Source of the DNA: CAVOGJ01 sp963695405
GTDB lineage: Bacteria; Planctomycetota; Planctomycetia; Pirellulales; Pirellulaceae
DNA length: 64,000 nucleotides
Direction of reading: 5' to 3'
Assembly: GCA_963695405.1 (NCBI GenBank)
Contig: CAVOGJ010000003.1
Location: 434,001 to 498,000 of the forward strand
In this document: positions 34,460-43,359 of the stretch, piece after piece
Layout: every line of letters begins with the position of its first letter
Numbering within the stretch: position 1 is the first letter of the stretch
Program-made: the position numbers and the translations under genes
Notes under the pieces: generated by a model
What the model saw: the letters and a program-made list of their open reading frames with translations, nothing else
Database searches by the model: none
What the model was told of the DNA's origin: nothing

Positions 34460-36050
34460 CGCTGAACCAGCGACGCTTGGAAACTCGGCTGCGAGTCGCT
34501 CGTCGCCGACCCCCAGCCGCCAGCCGACTCCTCGGCTGGGGCTGACTGCTGCCGTCATCGGGAGTGGCTTCGGAGGACTTGCCACGGCCATTCGGTTGCA
34601 GGCCATGGGGATTCAGACCGTCTGCTTCGAGTCGCGAGACCAGCCGGGTGGAAGGGCCTACGTTTACCGGGATGAGGGCTTCACGTTCGATGCCGGACCA
34701 ACGGTCATCACAGCCCCTCATTGCCTGGAAGAATTGTTTCTCGTCGCCGAACGCTCCATGGAGGACTATGTGACGCTATTGCCCGTGTCGCCCTTCTATC
34801 GGCTCCGCTGGAACGATGGCGTGGAATTCGACTACGTGGGAAGTGAACAGGGATTGCTGGAGCAAATTCGCAAGATCAACCCGTCTGATGTGGATGGCTA
34901 CAAGCGATTTGCCGAGTACACTCGACGCGTTTTTCAGAAAGGCTACGTCGAGCTCGGCGCCGTACCTTTTCTTCGCTTTCGCGACATGGTCCGCGTGGCT
35001 CCGGACCTGATGCGTCTGCGGGCCGACCGAAGCGTTTATCAAACCGTCGCCCGATACATCAAAGACGAGCACCTGCGACAGGCTTTCAGTTTCCATCCGT
35101 TGCTCGTGGGCGGCAACCCGATGGAAACCAGTTCCATTTATACACTCATCCACTGGATCGAGCGTGAATGGGGCGTTTTCTTCCCGCGTGGTGGTACGGG
35201 CGCCCTGGTGCAGGGCTTGGTCCGGTTATTTCGTGACCTCGGCGGTGAGCTGCGATTGGACTGTCCGGTGCGGTCGGTGGCACTCGCTCCCTCAAAAAAT
35301 GCCCGCAATCCGCAACCAGTGCAGCATATCGTCTCGTCAGACAGACGGGAGCCAGAGCGATTCGATCTGGTCGTTTCAAACGCGGATGTCCATCACACTT
35401 ATGCCAAGCTTTACGCCGACACGCCTGCTGCCGATCGTCGGCGTCGCCAGTTGGAGCGGATGCAGTGGTCCATGTCACTATTCGTGATGTACTTTGGTAC
35501 GCGGAAGCGATTTGAGAGCCTGGCTCACCATACCATTCTCTTTGGACCGCGATTCAAGGGACTCTTGAAAGATATTTTCTACGGTCACAAACTGCCCGAA
35601 GATTTCAGCCTCTATCTGCATGCACCGACGGTCACCGATGCGAGTTTGGCGCCGGCAGGCGGCGAGGCTTTTTATGTTCTCAGCCCCGTGCCACACCTTG
35701 GCCAAGCCGCAATCGACTGGGATCGGGCGGCTCAACAATATGGCGATTTGATTCTATCGTCGCTGGAAAGTTACCTGCCGGGGCTGACCGACTCGATCGT
35801 AACGCGGCGTCATTTTACCCCGCACGATTTTAGCAACGAACTGAACGCCTTTCATGGTTCCGCGTTTTCAGTCGCCCCGAAACTCACCCAAAGTGCCTTT
35901 TTCCGACCTCATAATCGCGACCATGATATTCCCGGACTGTACATTTCCGGCGCGGGCACGCATCCGGGAGCCGGCGTACCGGGCGTCGTAAATACTGCCA
36001 AAGCGACGGCAGGTGTCATCGCGGCAGATTTCGGAGTGCCTGTCGCATGA
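34452..36050 (+). CDS. crtI: Phytoene desaturase
   Basis: This CrtI-type FAD desaturase converts phytoene to lycopene. The 532-residue protein has a short Ser/Pro-rich leader, then AAVIGSGFGGLATAIRLQAMG (FAD fold) and DQPGGRAYVYRDEGFTFDAGPTVIT. It continues with FPRGGTGALVQGLVRLF and ends with the CrtI signature GLYISGAGTHPGAGVPGVV. ATG 34452 overlaps the crtE stop; the frame is open much further upstream, but that part is a shadow of crtE. The stop overlaps crtB as ATGA. Intact. Confidence 0.95.
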   Translation: MCDAEPATLGNSAASRSSPTPSRQPTPRLGLTAAVIGSGFGGLATAIRLQAMGIQTVCFESRDQPGGRAYVYRDEGFTFDAGPTVITAPHCLEELFLVAERSMEDYVTLLPVSPFYRLRWNDGVEFDYVGSEQGLLEQIRKINPSDVDGYKRFAEYTRRVFQKGYVELGAVPFLRFRDMVRVAPDLMRLRADRSVYQTVARYIKDEHLRQAFSFHPLLVGGNPMETSSIYTLIHWIEREWGVFFPRGGTGALVQGLVRLFRDLGGELRLDCPVRSVALAPSKNARNPQPVQHIVSSDRREPERFDLVVSNADVHHTYAKLYADTPAADRRRRQLERMQWSMSLFVMYFGTRKRFESLAHHTILFGPRFKGLLKDIFYGHKLPEDFSLYLHAPTVTDASLAPAGGEAFYVLSPVPHLGQAAIDWDRAAQQYGDLILSSLESYLPGLTDSIVTRRHFTPHDFSNELNAFHGSAFSVAPKLTQSAFFRPHNRDHDIPGLYISGAGTHPGAGVPGVVNTAKATAGVIAADFGVPVA

Positions 36051-37183
36051 AAACCCGCTCGGAACTCGCGCGAGAGAGACAACCATCGCGGTTTGATGAC
36101 GTTCCTGCCGATGATCGCGCGGTCATAAGTCGGCATAGCCGTTCGTTTTCGCTCGCCGCGCGGCTGCTCCCGAGTACGATCCGGGCAGATGTGGAAATGC
36201 TGTACGCCTGGTGTCGCTGGTGCGACGATGCCGTGGACGACGCCCCGAATCTTGACGAGGCGCGGAAGCGACTTGACCAACTCGAAAATGATGTGCGACT
36301 TGTCTACGCGGGTCGAACTCCTCATCACCCGGCGTCGCGGTGGCTCGCGAAACTGCTTGCCACCTACGACATCCCATCACAATTGCCCCTCGACTTGCTG
36401 GCAGGGATGCGGATGGACATCGAAACGACGCGATGCGATACCCAAGCAGACCTTGAACTGTACTGTTACCGGGCCGCGGGCACCGTCGGCTTGATGATGT
36501 GCCGTCTCCTGGGCGTCACGAATGAAAACGCGCTCCTGCACGCCAAGTCCTTAGGCATGGCAATGCAGATGACCAACATCGCGCGGGATGTTGCCGAGGA
36601 CTGGGAACGGGGGCGATGCTACTTGCCTACCTGCTGGGGGGGGCCACGTCCGGGCGTCGATGCTCGACCGAATGATCGAGCAGTCCGTCGCGCAGTGGAG
36701 CGATTGCTATGCCTGGCAGACACGTACTACGCGCAGGGAGCCCTCGGATATGTCTACCTGCCGTCTCCGGTTCGCTTCGCGATCCAAACCGCAGCCACGG
36801 TCTATCGTGAGATCGGGAACGAAATTCGACGTCATGGTTTCCGCGTCATGGAGGGTCGGGCGGTCGTTAGCCTCCGCCGGAAACTTCGGTTAACAGGGGA
36901 AGAGTTCTGGAAATCTCGGGTGTTCAAAAACCGCCGGGCCGGCCCCGTGACAAGACGGGTGCCGGTCGTTGCCTTAACGAGGAGCCACGTGACCATGACG
37001 AAAGACATGCAGTTCTTGCTATATTTAGGTCTGTCGCTCACTTTTATTATGGCCGTGGCGCTGTTTGCGTTGGTGGGGGTCAATCCGAAGGCGGAAGCGT
37101 ACGCTTCATTGCCCTGGTGGTACGCCGCCATATCGGCCGCCCTGGCGACCGTGACGGGAATCAGGGCAAGGCAGCTGAACTAA
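36047..37183 (+). CDS. crtB: Phytoene synthase with C-terminal two-helix membrane extension
   Basis: This enzyme condenses two GGPP to phytoene. Family motifs are RHSRSFSLAARLLP, the first aspartate motif in WCRWCDDAVDD and YCYRAAGTVGLMM, then the second aspartate motif in MTNIARDVAEDWERGRCYLP. Canonical phytoene synthases end near residue 300. Here about 65 more residues follow, containing two hydrophobic helices (FLLYLGLSLTFIMAVALFAL and LPWWYAAISAALATVTGI) that may tether the enzyme to the membrane. It is the last gene of the six-gene block (30482-37183), and every join in the operon is an overlap or a gap of ten bases. Confidence 0.92.
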   Translation: MKTRSELARERQPSRFDDVPADDRAVISRHSRSFSLAARLLPSTIRADVEMLYAWCRWCDDAVDDAPNLDEARKRLDQLENDVRLVYAGRTPHHPASRWLAKLLATYDIPSQLPLDLLAGMRMDIETTRCDTQADLELYCYRAAGTVGLMMCRLLGVTNENALLHAKSLGMAMQMTNIARDVAEDWERGRCYLPTCWGGPRPGVDARPNDRAVRRAVERLLCLADTYYAQGALGYVYLPSPVRFAIQTAATVYREIGNEIRRHGFRVMEGRAVVSLRRKLRLTGEEFWKSRVFKNRRAGPVTRRVPVVALTRSHVTMTKDMQFLLYLGLSLTFIMAVALFALVGVNPKAEAYASLPWWYAAISAALATVTGIRARQLN

Positions 37184-37246
37184 GCGGATGCGCTCACATC
37201 GTGTTCACAGCGACCATGCGTAAGTCGTCAGCTCGTGAGGAGCATC

Positions 37247-38197
37247 ATGGGCAACACCACAGGACCGTCGGTAGTGAGTCTGCAATCGAGAAAGCGGAGG
37301 GCGTTCACGCTCGTAGAACTATTGGTGGTGATCGCCATCATCGGATTATTGGTAGCGCTGCTGTTGCCCGCGGTGCAATCCGCGCGGGAGGCGGCTCGAC
37401 GTCTCAAGTGCCAAAACAACTTGCGGCAAATTGGTCTCGCCGTGCAGATGTATGGCGATTCGCTACGTAAATTCCCCACCGGTCGCGCAGGAACCGATCA
37501 ATACGCCGTTTCCTGGGGCTTCTATCTGCTCCCGTACCTGGAGGAGCGGGCGGTTTACGAGAGCCACCAACCGACGCAGCGGGTCGACGCCGAGGCAAAT
37601 GCCCTGGCGATGCGAACGCCCGTGGCCTTATTTTATTGCCCCAGCCGGCGAGGCCCTAACGCCGATCGGGATTTTGATGACGACGAAGGCCCCTCCCTCG
37701 TACGTGGCGTGGCCGCCGGCAGCGATTACGCGGCCAACTCGGGTACGAGCACACGGCACGGTATGGACCGCAACTTTCGTCCCCTGTCGCGGATCGACCG
37801 GACGCAGGTGGGCCCTATTTTCAGCTTTTCGAAAATTTCGCCGCGGCAAGTACGAGATGGACTCTCCAAGACTTTGCTTGTCGGAGAGAAACACATGCCG
37901 CCTTTCCCCACGAATGCGACGCCTGGTACCGAACATCGACTTCAGGGAGATGCCGCCTTCTTCTCCGGGGACACGCGTCACACGATTTTTCGACGCAGCA
38001 GCGCCGGATTTCCCAAGGATGCCAATGATGCCTACCCGGGCCAGTTCGGCAGCGAGCACGCGTCGATTTGCCACTTCGTCCTCTTAGACGGCCATGTGGT
38101 CCCGCTCCCATTTGACCTTGAAATTGACGTCTTCCAGATGCTATCGGCGATTGCAGATGGGGGCAAAATTCCGGATGGGGTGCTACCAGACGACTAG
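37247..38197 (+). CDS. DUF1559 protein with type IV pilin-like N-terminal signal
   Basis: The N-terminal KRRAFTLVELLVVIAIIGLL is a prepilin-type cleavage and methylation signal followed by a long hydrophobic helix. PAVQSAREAARRLKCQNNLRQIGLA then leads into a DUF1559 domain. This combination occurs in many copies in Planctomycetota and is the best lineage marker in the window. ATG 37247 is chosen because GAGGAG sits four bases upstream. These proteins are presumed pseudopilins or surface components; their actual job is unknown. It is 63 bases beyond crtB and probably not part of that operon. Confidence 0.92.
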   Translation: MGNTTGPSVVSLQSRKRRAFTLVELLVVIAIIGLLVALLLPAVQSAREAARRLKCQNNLRQIGLAVQMYGDSLRKFPTGRAGTDQYAVSWGFYLLPYLEERAVYESHQPTQRVDAEANALAMRTPVALFYCPSRRGPNADRDFDDDEGPSLVRGVAAGSDYAANSGTSTRHGMDRNFRPLSRIDRTQVGPIFSFSKISPRQVRDGLSKTLLVGEKHMPPFPTNATPGTEHRLQGDAAFFSGDTRHTIFRRSSAGFPKDANDAYPGQFGSEHASICHFVLLDGHVVPLPFDLEIDVFQMLSAIADGGKIPDGVLPDD

Positions 38198-38287
38198 CCA
38201 GCGAGATAGTCGGACGGCCGATGGCTGCCCGGCTTCGAGATGATGAGCGAAGACTCACGAGCCGGGGTCACGTCCCTGGTCCCCGTC

Positions 38288-38797
38288 TTATACCAGATCC
38301 ACGGGTCGCTTGGGACGGCGTCGCTTCTTGCGGCAATCCTCACAAATTCCGGTAATGACCAGGCGATATCCGTGCACCAGAAAACCGTGTTCTCGGGCCA
38401 CCGCCTTGCGGATGCGCACCAGTTCCTCACTTTGAAACTCGATCAGCGTATCGCAATCCTGGCAATGCAAGTGGTCGTGTTGCGGGTAGCCATAATCGTG
38501 TTCATAGACGGTGCGCCCGGGTAGGCTGACCTGCCGGAGTAACCCGGCGTCGACCATCTCACTCAACGTCCGGTAAATTGTGGGCCGACTGATCTTACTG
38601 CTCTCGACTTTCCGCGCTAATTCCTCGACCAAATCATCCGCTTCGAAGTGCTCGTGCCGACTGAATACCTTTTCCACCAGATATTTGCGCTGCTGGGTGA
38701 TCCGCTTCCCACGGCTGGAAAGAAATTCCTCGAAGCGATCCACCGGCGACAAGGCGACCTGGACCTCACCAAGGGAGAATTCACTGGAGGTTGACAT
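38288..38797 (-). CDS. Fur-family transcriptional regulator
   Basis: This 169-residue metalloregulator has the Fur winged helix (RITQQRKYLVEKVF, ISRPTIYRTLSEMVDAGLLRQV) and the C-terminal metal-binding dimerisation domain. The latter includes HDHLHCQDCDTLIEFQ and a second CxxC pair, CEDC, forming the structural zinc site. This could be Fur itself, Zur or PerR; the residues do not decide it. ATG 38797 is chosen because the translated sequence upstream has no family match. It is transcribed toward the DUF1559 gene, with no obvious partner. Confidence 0.92.
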   Translation of the reverse strand: MSTSSEFSLGEVQVALSPVDRFEEFLSSRGKRITQQRKYLVEKVFSRHEHFEADDLVEELARKVESSKISRPTIYRTLSEMVDAGLLRQVSLPGRTVYEHDYGYPQHDHLHCQDCDTLIEFQSEELVRIRKAVAREHGFLVHGYRLVITGICEDCRKKRRRPKRPVDLV

Positions 38798-39145
38798 GAG
38801 GACTTGTAGGTGCAAGGTCTGGATGAAGACGAAGTGACGAGCGGTAACCGGGCTGACGGCGAGCCATCTTCGCCAGCTCACATCCGCAGCTAATTTCCCA
38901 CATCATTCTAGTTCGCCAAGGAGCGGGCTGGCAACGCCGTGGACGCCTTGTTTGGTCAGAGTTCGCCCAAACGACTTGCCGACAGCGTTCGTGCGGCGGA
39001 TGAAATTCGGTCGGGAGCGACCGGGTGGTCTGCGGGTGGCACGCGACCCACCGACGGATGAGACACGAGCAGCGACAAGCATCAGGAGGATCCAAGCCGC
39101 GTGCCATCCTAGCACGATAGCGGCTTGCCCTCGCGAACGCTGCGT
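38798..39145. other. Intergenic region between fur-like gene and flgM
   Basis: These 348 bases carry the Fur-family promoter on the minus strand. One short frame (39115-38903, GTG start) would encode a 70-residue peptide with a signal-like stretch WILLMLVAARVSS, but it lacks a Shine-Dalgarno and its later part is arginine-rich, so I do not call it a gene. Confidence 0.4.
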
Positions 39146-39427
39146 TTAACCGGCCAGTTCGTCGAACAAACGTCCGACCGCCACATCTAGCTTCTCCTGC
39201 GTTTCGTAGACGCCGCTGGCGATCTGGCTGCGAATTTCGGCGATGCGATCGGTCCGCATCTCGGGCAGCTCGTTGACTCGGCTGACCAGGTCCGCTTCGG
39301 ATGAGATGTCCAGTTGATCGGCACCGTGCAGCGGTTGCGGTGCCTGTTGCGGCGCGGCCGCTTGGGTCCGATGAGGTCCGCTCAAAGATTGAGGTCCGTG
39401 AATGTGGCTTGGTCCGTTGATTTGCAT
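39146..39427 (-). CDS. flgM: Anti-sigma-28 factor FlgM
   Basis: This 93-residue protein holds sigma-28 (FliA) inactive until it is exported through the finished hook-basal body. The C-terminal half, SRVNELPEMRTDRIAEIRSQ then IASGVYETQEKLDVAVGRLF, matches the FlgM sigma-binding helices. The first half is low-complexity (HGPQSLSGPHRTQAAAPQQA), as expected for a disordered export segment. GGGGGAG before ATG 39427 fixes the start. Its partner sigma factor is encoded at 41400-42188. Confidence 0.85.
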   Translation of the reverse strand: MQINGPSHIHGPQSLSGPHRTQAAAPQQAPQPLHGADQLDISSEADLVSRVNELPEMRTDRIAEIRSQIASGVYETQEKLDVAVGRLFDELAG

Positions 39428-40438
39428 AGTGAACTCCCCCGTGGGTTGAACGCGACACCAGCCGAAGCGTGGGTAGCGTATGAGTCTCCGAAACGTTCGA
39501 GACGATTCCATGGAGCTCACTGCGATTGGCGCTGCCGATTTGGCATACACCGCAGCGAGAGCTGGTAAACCGTCCCACAGTTACTGATTCAGGTTGTGAC
39601 GCGCAGAACGTTCCGTGTCGTGGGAGGCTTCCATCGCAATAGAAGGCGACTTTTGTCTGCTTGCTCAGATGAGCAACTCCTTCATCGACGCGAACATGCC
39701 GCGGCTTGGATCAAAATACTCGGGTTACCTCCTATACCGTTCTTAACGACTACTGGGAACATCCGTATCTGTTGGCGTGAAGCCGACCTTACCGACAGGG
39801 TAATCTAGGTCCCGTGGGATGCGTCACACTCGCCCGAACGGCGGGGGCTGAGGCACAGAAAACGGACTCCTTTCCGCTTGTGGTTTGCATGTGGAGAAAA
39901 GTTTCGGCGGCGACCAGCGACTTGCATGGTGCCACTCGACAACCATACTACGCAGGCGAGTCGGGTTAGTTCGAAAAAAAATAAATCTCCGTTGACTCCC
40001 GGCCTGACTTCCGCAATGGAGTATAGAGAAACTTAAAAATTGCCCGCAAGAGTAGCTGCCCTCCATCCGCCTGCCGTCCCATCCTGACTGAGCATTACCT
40101 GGATAGCAATGCCAGAACGCGCAACCGTCCGACGAGCGGCGAATACTTGCAGCGGTCGGAGCGGGCATCAGTCGCTCAGCAGCAGCGAGGGAGTTCCTGA
40201 GAATCGAGCGACTTCGCTCAACATATACAGCGTGCCGAGGCCGCCAGATCCCGATGATGCCAACAGCCAGCGGGCACTTCGCCTCAGTAAATGTCCGAGA
40301 GGAAGAAATGCCAGCAAGGCCGGCAGATTGGCCGAACCGTGAACTGCTAGGACTTGTCTGCGTAATATCACCGTAGGAACAGGCACCCGACCGGCTCTCT
40401 TCCCTTTTGGCCGGTCCCATTGAGCGGAGAAGAGCACT
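39428..40438. other. 1-kb region without a recognisable gene
   Basis: I find no frame with family resemblance here. Open frames on both strands are arginine/serine-rich and lack start signals. An A-rich run near 39977-39986 and an AT-richer patch around 40020-40040 stand out against the GC-rich surroundings and may include promoters. No tRNA or terminator could be supported. Confidence 0.4.
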
Positions 40439-40651
40439 ATGGACCCTCTAAAATCCACCACAACTCTGTCACTCATCCTGACTGACGCACATGATCCCCA
40501 GCAAGTCCGCGTTTCGCTGGACTCGTTCTTGGTGTTTTCCGAAGCGATCACGCAAGGCTTAGAAGACGTGGTAGAACGCTGGAGTCACCGGGCGGCTCCG
40601 GTATCATCGCTGGCCATGATCCGACGGGGCCGATTGTCCGAAGTGGCTTGA
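40439..40651 (+). CDS. Short hypothetical protein
   Basis: This 70-residue frame has a good ribosome-binding site (GGAGAAG six bases before ATG 40439) and a clean protein-like composition. It begins MDPLKSTTTLSLILTDAHDP and contains SFLVFSEAITQGLEDVVERW. I do not recognise a family. It lies 42 bases upstream of the DUF2007 gene on the same strand and could be cotranscribed with it. A chance open frame remains possible. Confidence 0.4.
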   Translation: MDPLKSTTTLSLILTDAHDPQQVRVSLDSFLVFSEAITQGLEDVVERWSHRAAPVSSLAMIRRGRLSEVA

Positions 40652-40693
40652 CCGATGGCGATCCGAACCGCCAGCGTATGCTAGACTGCGGAG

Positions 40694-41359
40694 GTGAAGA
40701 CCTCTCGCTCCATCTATCGCACCACACAAGCCTACCAAGCCTATATGTTGCGCGACCTGCTCGTGGAGCACGGCATTGAGGCATATGTAGTGGAAGGGAC
40801 ATCCAGCGAGGCTCCCAATCCCTCGCGGGTGATGGTGAACTCGGTCGATGCGGAACTGGCTGCGGGCGTCGTCGAGATTTTTGAAAGGCACGTGCTGACG
40901 GTCGGAGGGACGCTCGCCCCGCACCCGGACGACCGCCGAGAAGGAGGGACCGTCGACGCGTCGGTTTGGCCCGCCTGCCTGGGTTGTGGTCGGCCGCGCC
41001 TCACGCTGTGCCCGGTCTGTCAAACGGCCGGATTCGATCTTCCGTGGGGTGAATTGCCCGAGGGAATCACCGCTGCGCAGATTGCCGACCGGGTCACGCG
41101 TCACGGAGCAGCGGTGCCGCGGAGGAGCCCGACGGACGGGTCAGAGGAGTGCGTGCTGGTGTTGTGCACAACCTGCGACGAGCCATTCGCGGCCGAGTAC
41201 TTTCGCCGCTGTGGCGAGTGCGGTTACGAGCATTCAAGCGGCCTGGAGGGGGACCCGGACATCGATCGTTACCCGCTCGTGCGTTGGGAATTCGTCGTCG
41301 GATCGCTGCTGTTGGTCCTCTTCGGCTGCGGCCTCTACTTGCTTGCCAGCCTGCGGTGA
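40694..41359 (+). CDS. DUF2007-like protein with zinc ribbons and a C-terminal membrane anchor
   Basis: The N-terminal TTQAYQAYMLRDLLVEHGIE with VMVNSVDAELAAGVVEIFER fits the DUF2007 (putative signal-transducing) fold of about 70 residues. Two CxxC clusters follow (CLGCGRPRLTLCPVC and CTTCDEPFAAEYFRRCGECG), which would form zinc ribbons. The protein ends in one transmembrane helix (FVVGSLLLVLFGCGLYLLAS). GTG 40694 is the apparent start. It converges with fliA, whose stop is 41 bases away. Its function is unknown. Confidence 0.7.
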   Translation: MKTSRSIYRTTQAYQAYMLRDLLVEHGIEAYVVEGTSSEAPNPSRVMVNSVDAELAAGVVEIFERHVLTVGGTLAPHPDDRREGGTVDASVWPACLGCGRPRLTLCPVCQTAGFDLPWGELPEGITAAQIADRVTRHGAAVPRRSPTDGSEECVLVLCTTCDEPFAAEYFRRCGECGYEHSSGLEGDPDIDRYPLVRWEFVVGSLLLVLFGCGLYLLASLR

Positions 41360-41399
41360 AACCCGCCGACTGGCGTGGCCAGCGATCGCCGCGTCGCGA

Positions 41400-42188
41400 C
41401 TAGGTACCCGTCTGGGCGAATTCAGGACGACGTTTGCCCAACTGTAATTGCAGTCGCTGCACGATGCTGCTGTGCATCTGGCTGACACGGCTTTCACTGA
41501 GATCGAGCGTGGCCCCGATCTCCTTCATCGTTAGTTCCTCATAATAGTAGAGGATGATGATCAGTCGTTCGTTCCGATTCAGCCCTTTGGTGACCAACCG
41601 CATGAGATCGTTTTTATGCACACGGCGGGTGGGATCCTCGCCTTTTTTATCCTGCAGGATATCGATCTCGCGCACGTCTTTGTAGCTGTCGGTCTCGTAC
41701 CACTTCTTGTTCAGGCTGATCAGCCCCACGGCGTTGGCATCGACCAGCATTTTTTCAAGTTCCGGAACGCTGATCTTCAGCTGGTTGGCCAACTCTTCCT
41801 CGGTTGGATGTCGCCCGAGCCTGGCCTCGAGTACGCGATTCGCCTCGGCCAACTTGCTGGCTTTCGATCGCACCAGACGTGGCACCCAGTCCATCGTTCG
41901 CAATTCGTCCAGCATGGCTCCGCGAATTCGCGGCACGCAATACGTTTCGAATTTGACACCTCGCGAGAGATCGAAGGCGTCAATGGCGTCCATCAACCCA
42001 AAGATGCCTGCGGACACGAGGTCATCCAATTCGACCCCATCGGGCAAGCGAGCCCAGATTCGTTCTCCATTGTATTTGACGAGGGGGAGGTAAGTTTCGA
42101 GCAGGATATTCCGAAGCTCTTCGGTCGGTTGCTGCTTGTACTTCTTCCAGAGTTCTGCACGATCTTCCTTGGCTACAACGGTCGCCAT
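41400..42188 (-). CDS. fliA: Flagellar sigma factor FliA (sigma-28)
   Basis: This 262-residue sigma-70-family factor has region 2 (ELDDLVSAGIFGLMDAIDAF, GVKFETYCVPRIRGAMLDEL), region 3 with VRSKASKLAEANRVLE, and a region 4 helix-turn-helix (LTMKEIGATLDLSESRVSQM). The GAMLDELR and VPRLVR stretches are typical of FliA/WhiG factors. Start ATG 42188 has GGAGG five bases upstream. It directs late flagellar genes and is antagonised by FlgM, encoded about 2 kb away. It is the last gene of the leftward flagellar cluster. Confidence 0.95.
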   Translation of the reverse strand: MATVVAKEDRAELWKKYKQQPTEELRNILLETYLPLVKYNGERIWARLPDGVELDDLVSAGIFGLMDAIDAFDLSRGVKFETYCVPRIRGAMLDELRTMDWVPRLVRSKASKLAEANRVLEARLGRHPTEEELANQLKISVPELEKMLVDANAVGLISLNKKWYETDSYKDVREIDILQDKKGEDPTRRVHKNDLMRLVTKGLNRNERLIIILYYYEELTMKEIGATLDLSESRVSQMHSSIVQRLQLQLGKRRPEFAQTGT

Positions 42189-42449
42189 ACAAATCCTCCG
42201 TGATTCAGCTGCGCTTACAAAAGCGGGCATGACACCATCCGAGTTGCCATCGCCTCAAAACTCAAAAATCAGGCAAGCCGGAATGAGACGGGTGCCCATC
42301 TCCCACTTGCATGCTTTGCCGTTCAATCACCGCTTCGCTAGACTCTCGCCAAGCGTTACAGATTAACGTCACTTGGCGCGGACAAAGCCGGCCCTTCCTC
42401 GACATCGGCACTCCAGCCGGCCTGCCATCAACATAAAACAATAATTGCT

Positions 42450-43316
42450 TCAATCGCACTCTTCCACTGGAGCATCGTCGTCGTGCGTCGTCGACTGGTC
42501 CGATGCTGCGGTCGTGGCTTGCAAACGGCGTTGCATGTCCTTCGCAATCACCCTGAGGGCCATGACCGTTGGGTTGTCGCTGGCAAGCCGACTCGTCTGG
42601 TCCAGCGAATCCAGATGGGGGTCGGCGGCAATCCAGCCGGCCCACAAGAGATCGATGCCCAGGAATCGTCGGCAGGAACGGGTCATGCGGCAGTGGACAT
42701 CGGTCGCTTGGGAAATATTCCTGGCATGATTGACGATGACCGTTATCGGCCGCCGAATTTCGTAGCGTGTGCAGTGCTTGATCGTGGCGTAAGCATCCAT
42801 CACGGAAGCCGGATCGGGACGAGTCACCATACAGATTTCGTCGGCCGCAGAGAGGAGTTCATGCCAGCTGCGTGCATTCGCCTGGCAGCCAACGTCGACG
42901 ACCATCCAGTCACTGAGCGAATCAAGATCACACAGTTCGCCGAGAAAGCGGCTCGCCTTCTCCGCGCTGATCGGTGTGTCGGGGCGCTCGGTCCATGTCG
43001 CAGGCAGTACCAGCATGCCGTGGGGGCCGGGTTGCAGCACGTCTCGCACCGGAATCTGCTTATGCCATACATCGGTTACTGACGCGGAAGGAACAATGCC
43101 ACAGCACGCAGCCACGTGTCCGCCGACCGGATTCGCGTCGATCAGAACCACGCGCTCTCCTGCCAGCGTCAGGCTTTCGGCGAGCAGAAACGCGATCGTG
43201 GTCGTCCCAACTCCGCCCTTCCCCCCCGCCACAGCGATCAGCCGCGCCTCGCGCTGTCGCGCGCTCGCAGCTTGCGATATCAATCGCCTCAACATTTGGG
43301 CTTGATCATTCATCAT
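42450..43316 (-). CDS. flhG: FlhG/FleN-like MinD-family ATPase
   Basis: This deviant Walker-A ATPase (AVAGGKGGVGTTTIAFLLAE) of 288 residues matches FlhG, which controls flagellar number together with FlhF. Other elements are VVLIDANPVGGHVAACCGI, MVVDVGCQANAR (Walker B region) and CMVTRPDPASVMDAYATIK. The C-terminal membrane-targeting amphipathic helix of MinD is not evident; the end is acidic. It lies between flhF and fliA, the usual place. A chromosome-partitioning role is less likely. Confidence 0.9.
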   Translation of the reverse strand: MMNDQAQMLRRLISQAASARQREARLIAVAGGKGGVGTTTIAFLLAESLTLAGERVVLIDANPVGGHVAACCGIVPSASVTDVWHKQIPVRDVLQPGPHGMLVLPATWTERPDTPISAEKASRFLGELCDLDSLSDWMVVDVGCQANARSWHELLSAADEICMVTRPDPASVMDAYATIKHCTRYEIRRPITVIVNHARNISQATDVHCRMTRSCRRFLGIDLLWAGWIAADPHLDSLDQTSRLASDNPTVMALRVIAKDMQRRLQATTAASDQSTTHDDDAPVEECD

Positions 43317-43359
43317 CGGGTCTTGGGGGGCTTCGAGACGTCAAACATGCGGCGGAGGA

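Noticed and set aside
38903..39115. Possible 70-residue secreted peptide (GTG start)
   Set aside because: There is a signal-like stretch but no Shine-Dalgarno, and the rest is arginine-rich; weak evidence.
39824..40551. Minus-strand open frames in the 1-kb gap
   Set aside because: Compositions are Arg/Ser-rich with no recognisable domain, and they overlap each other in different frames.
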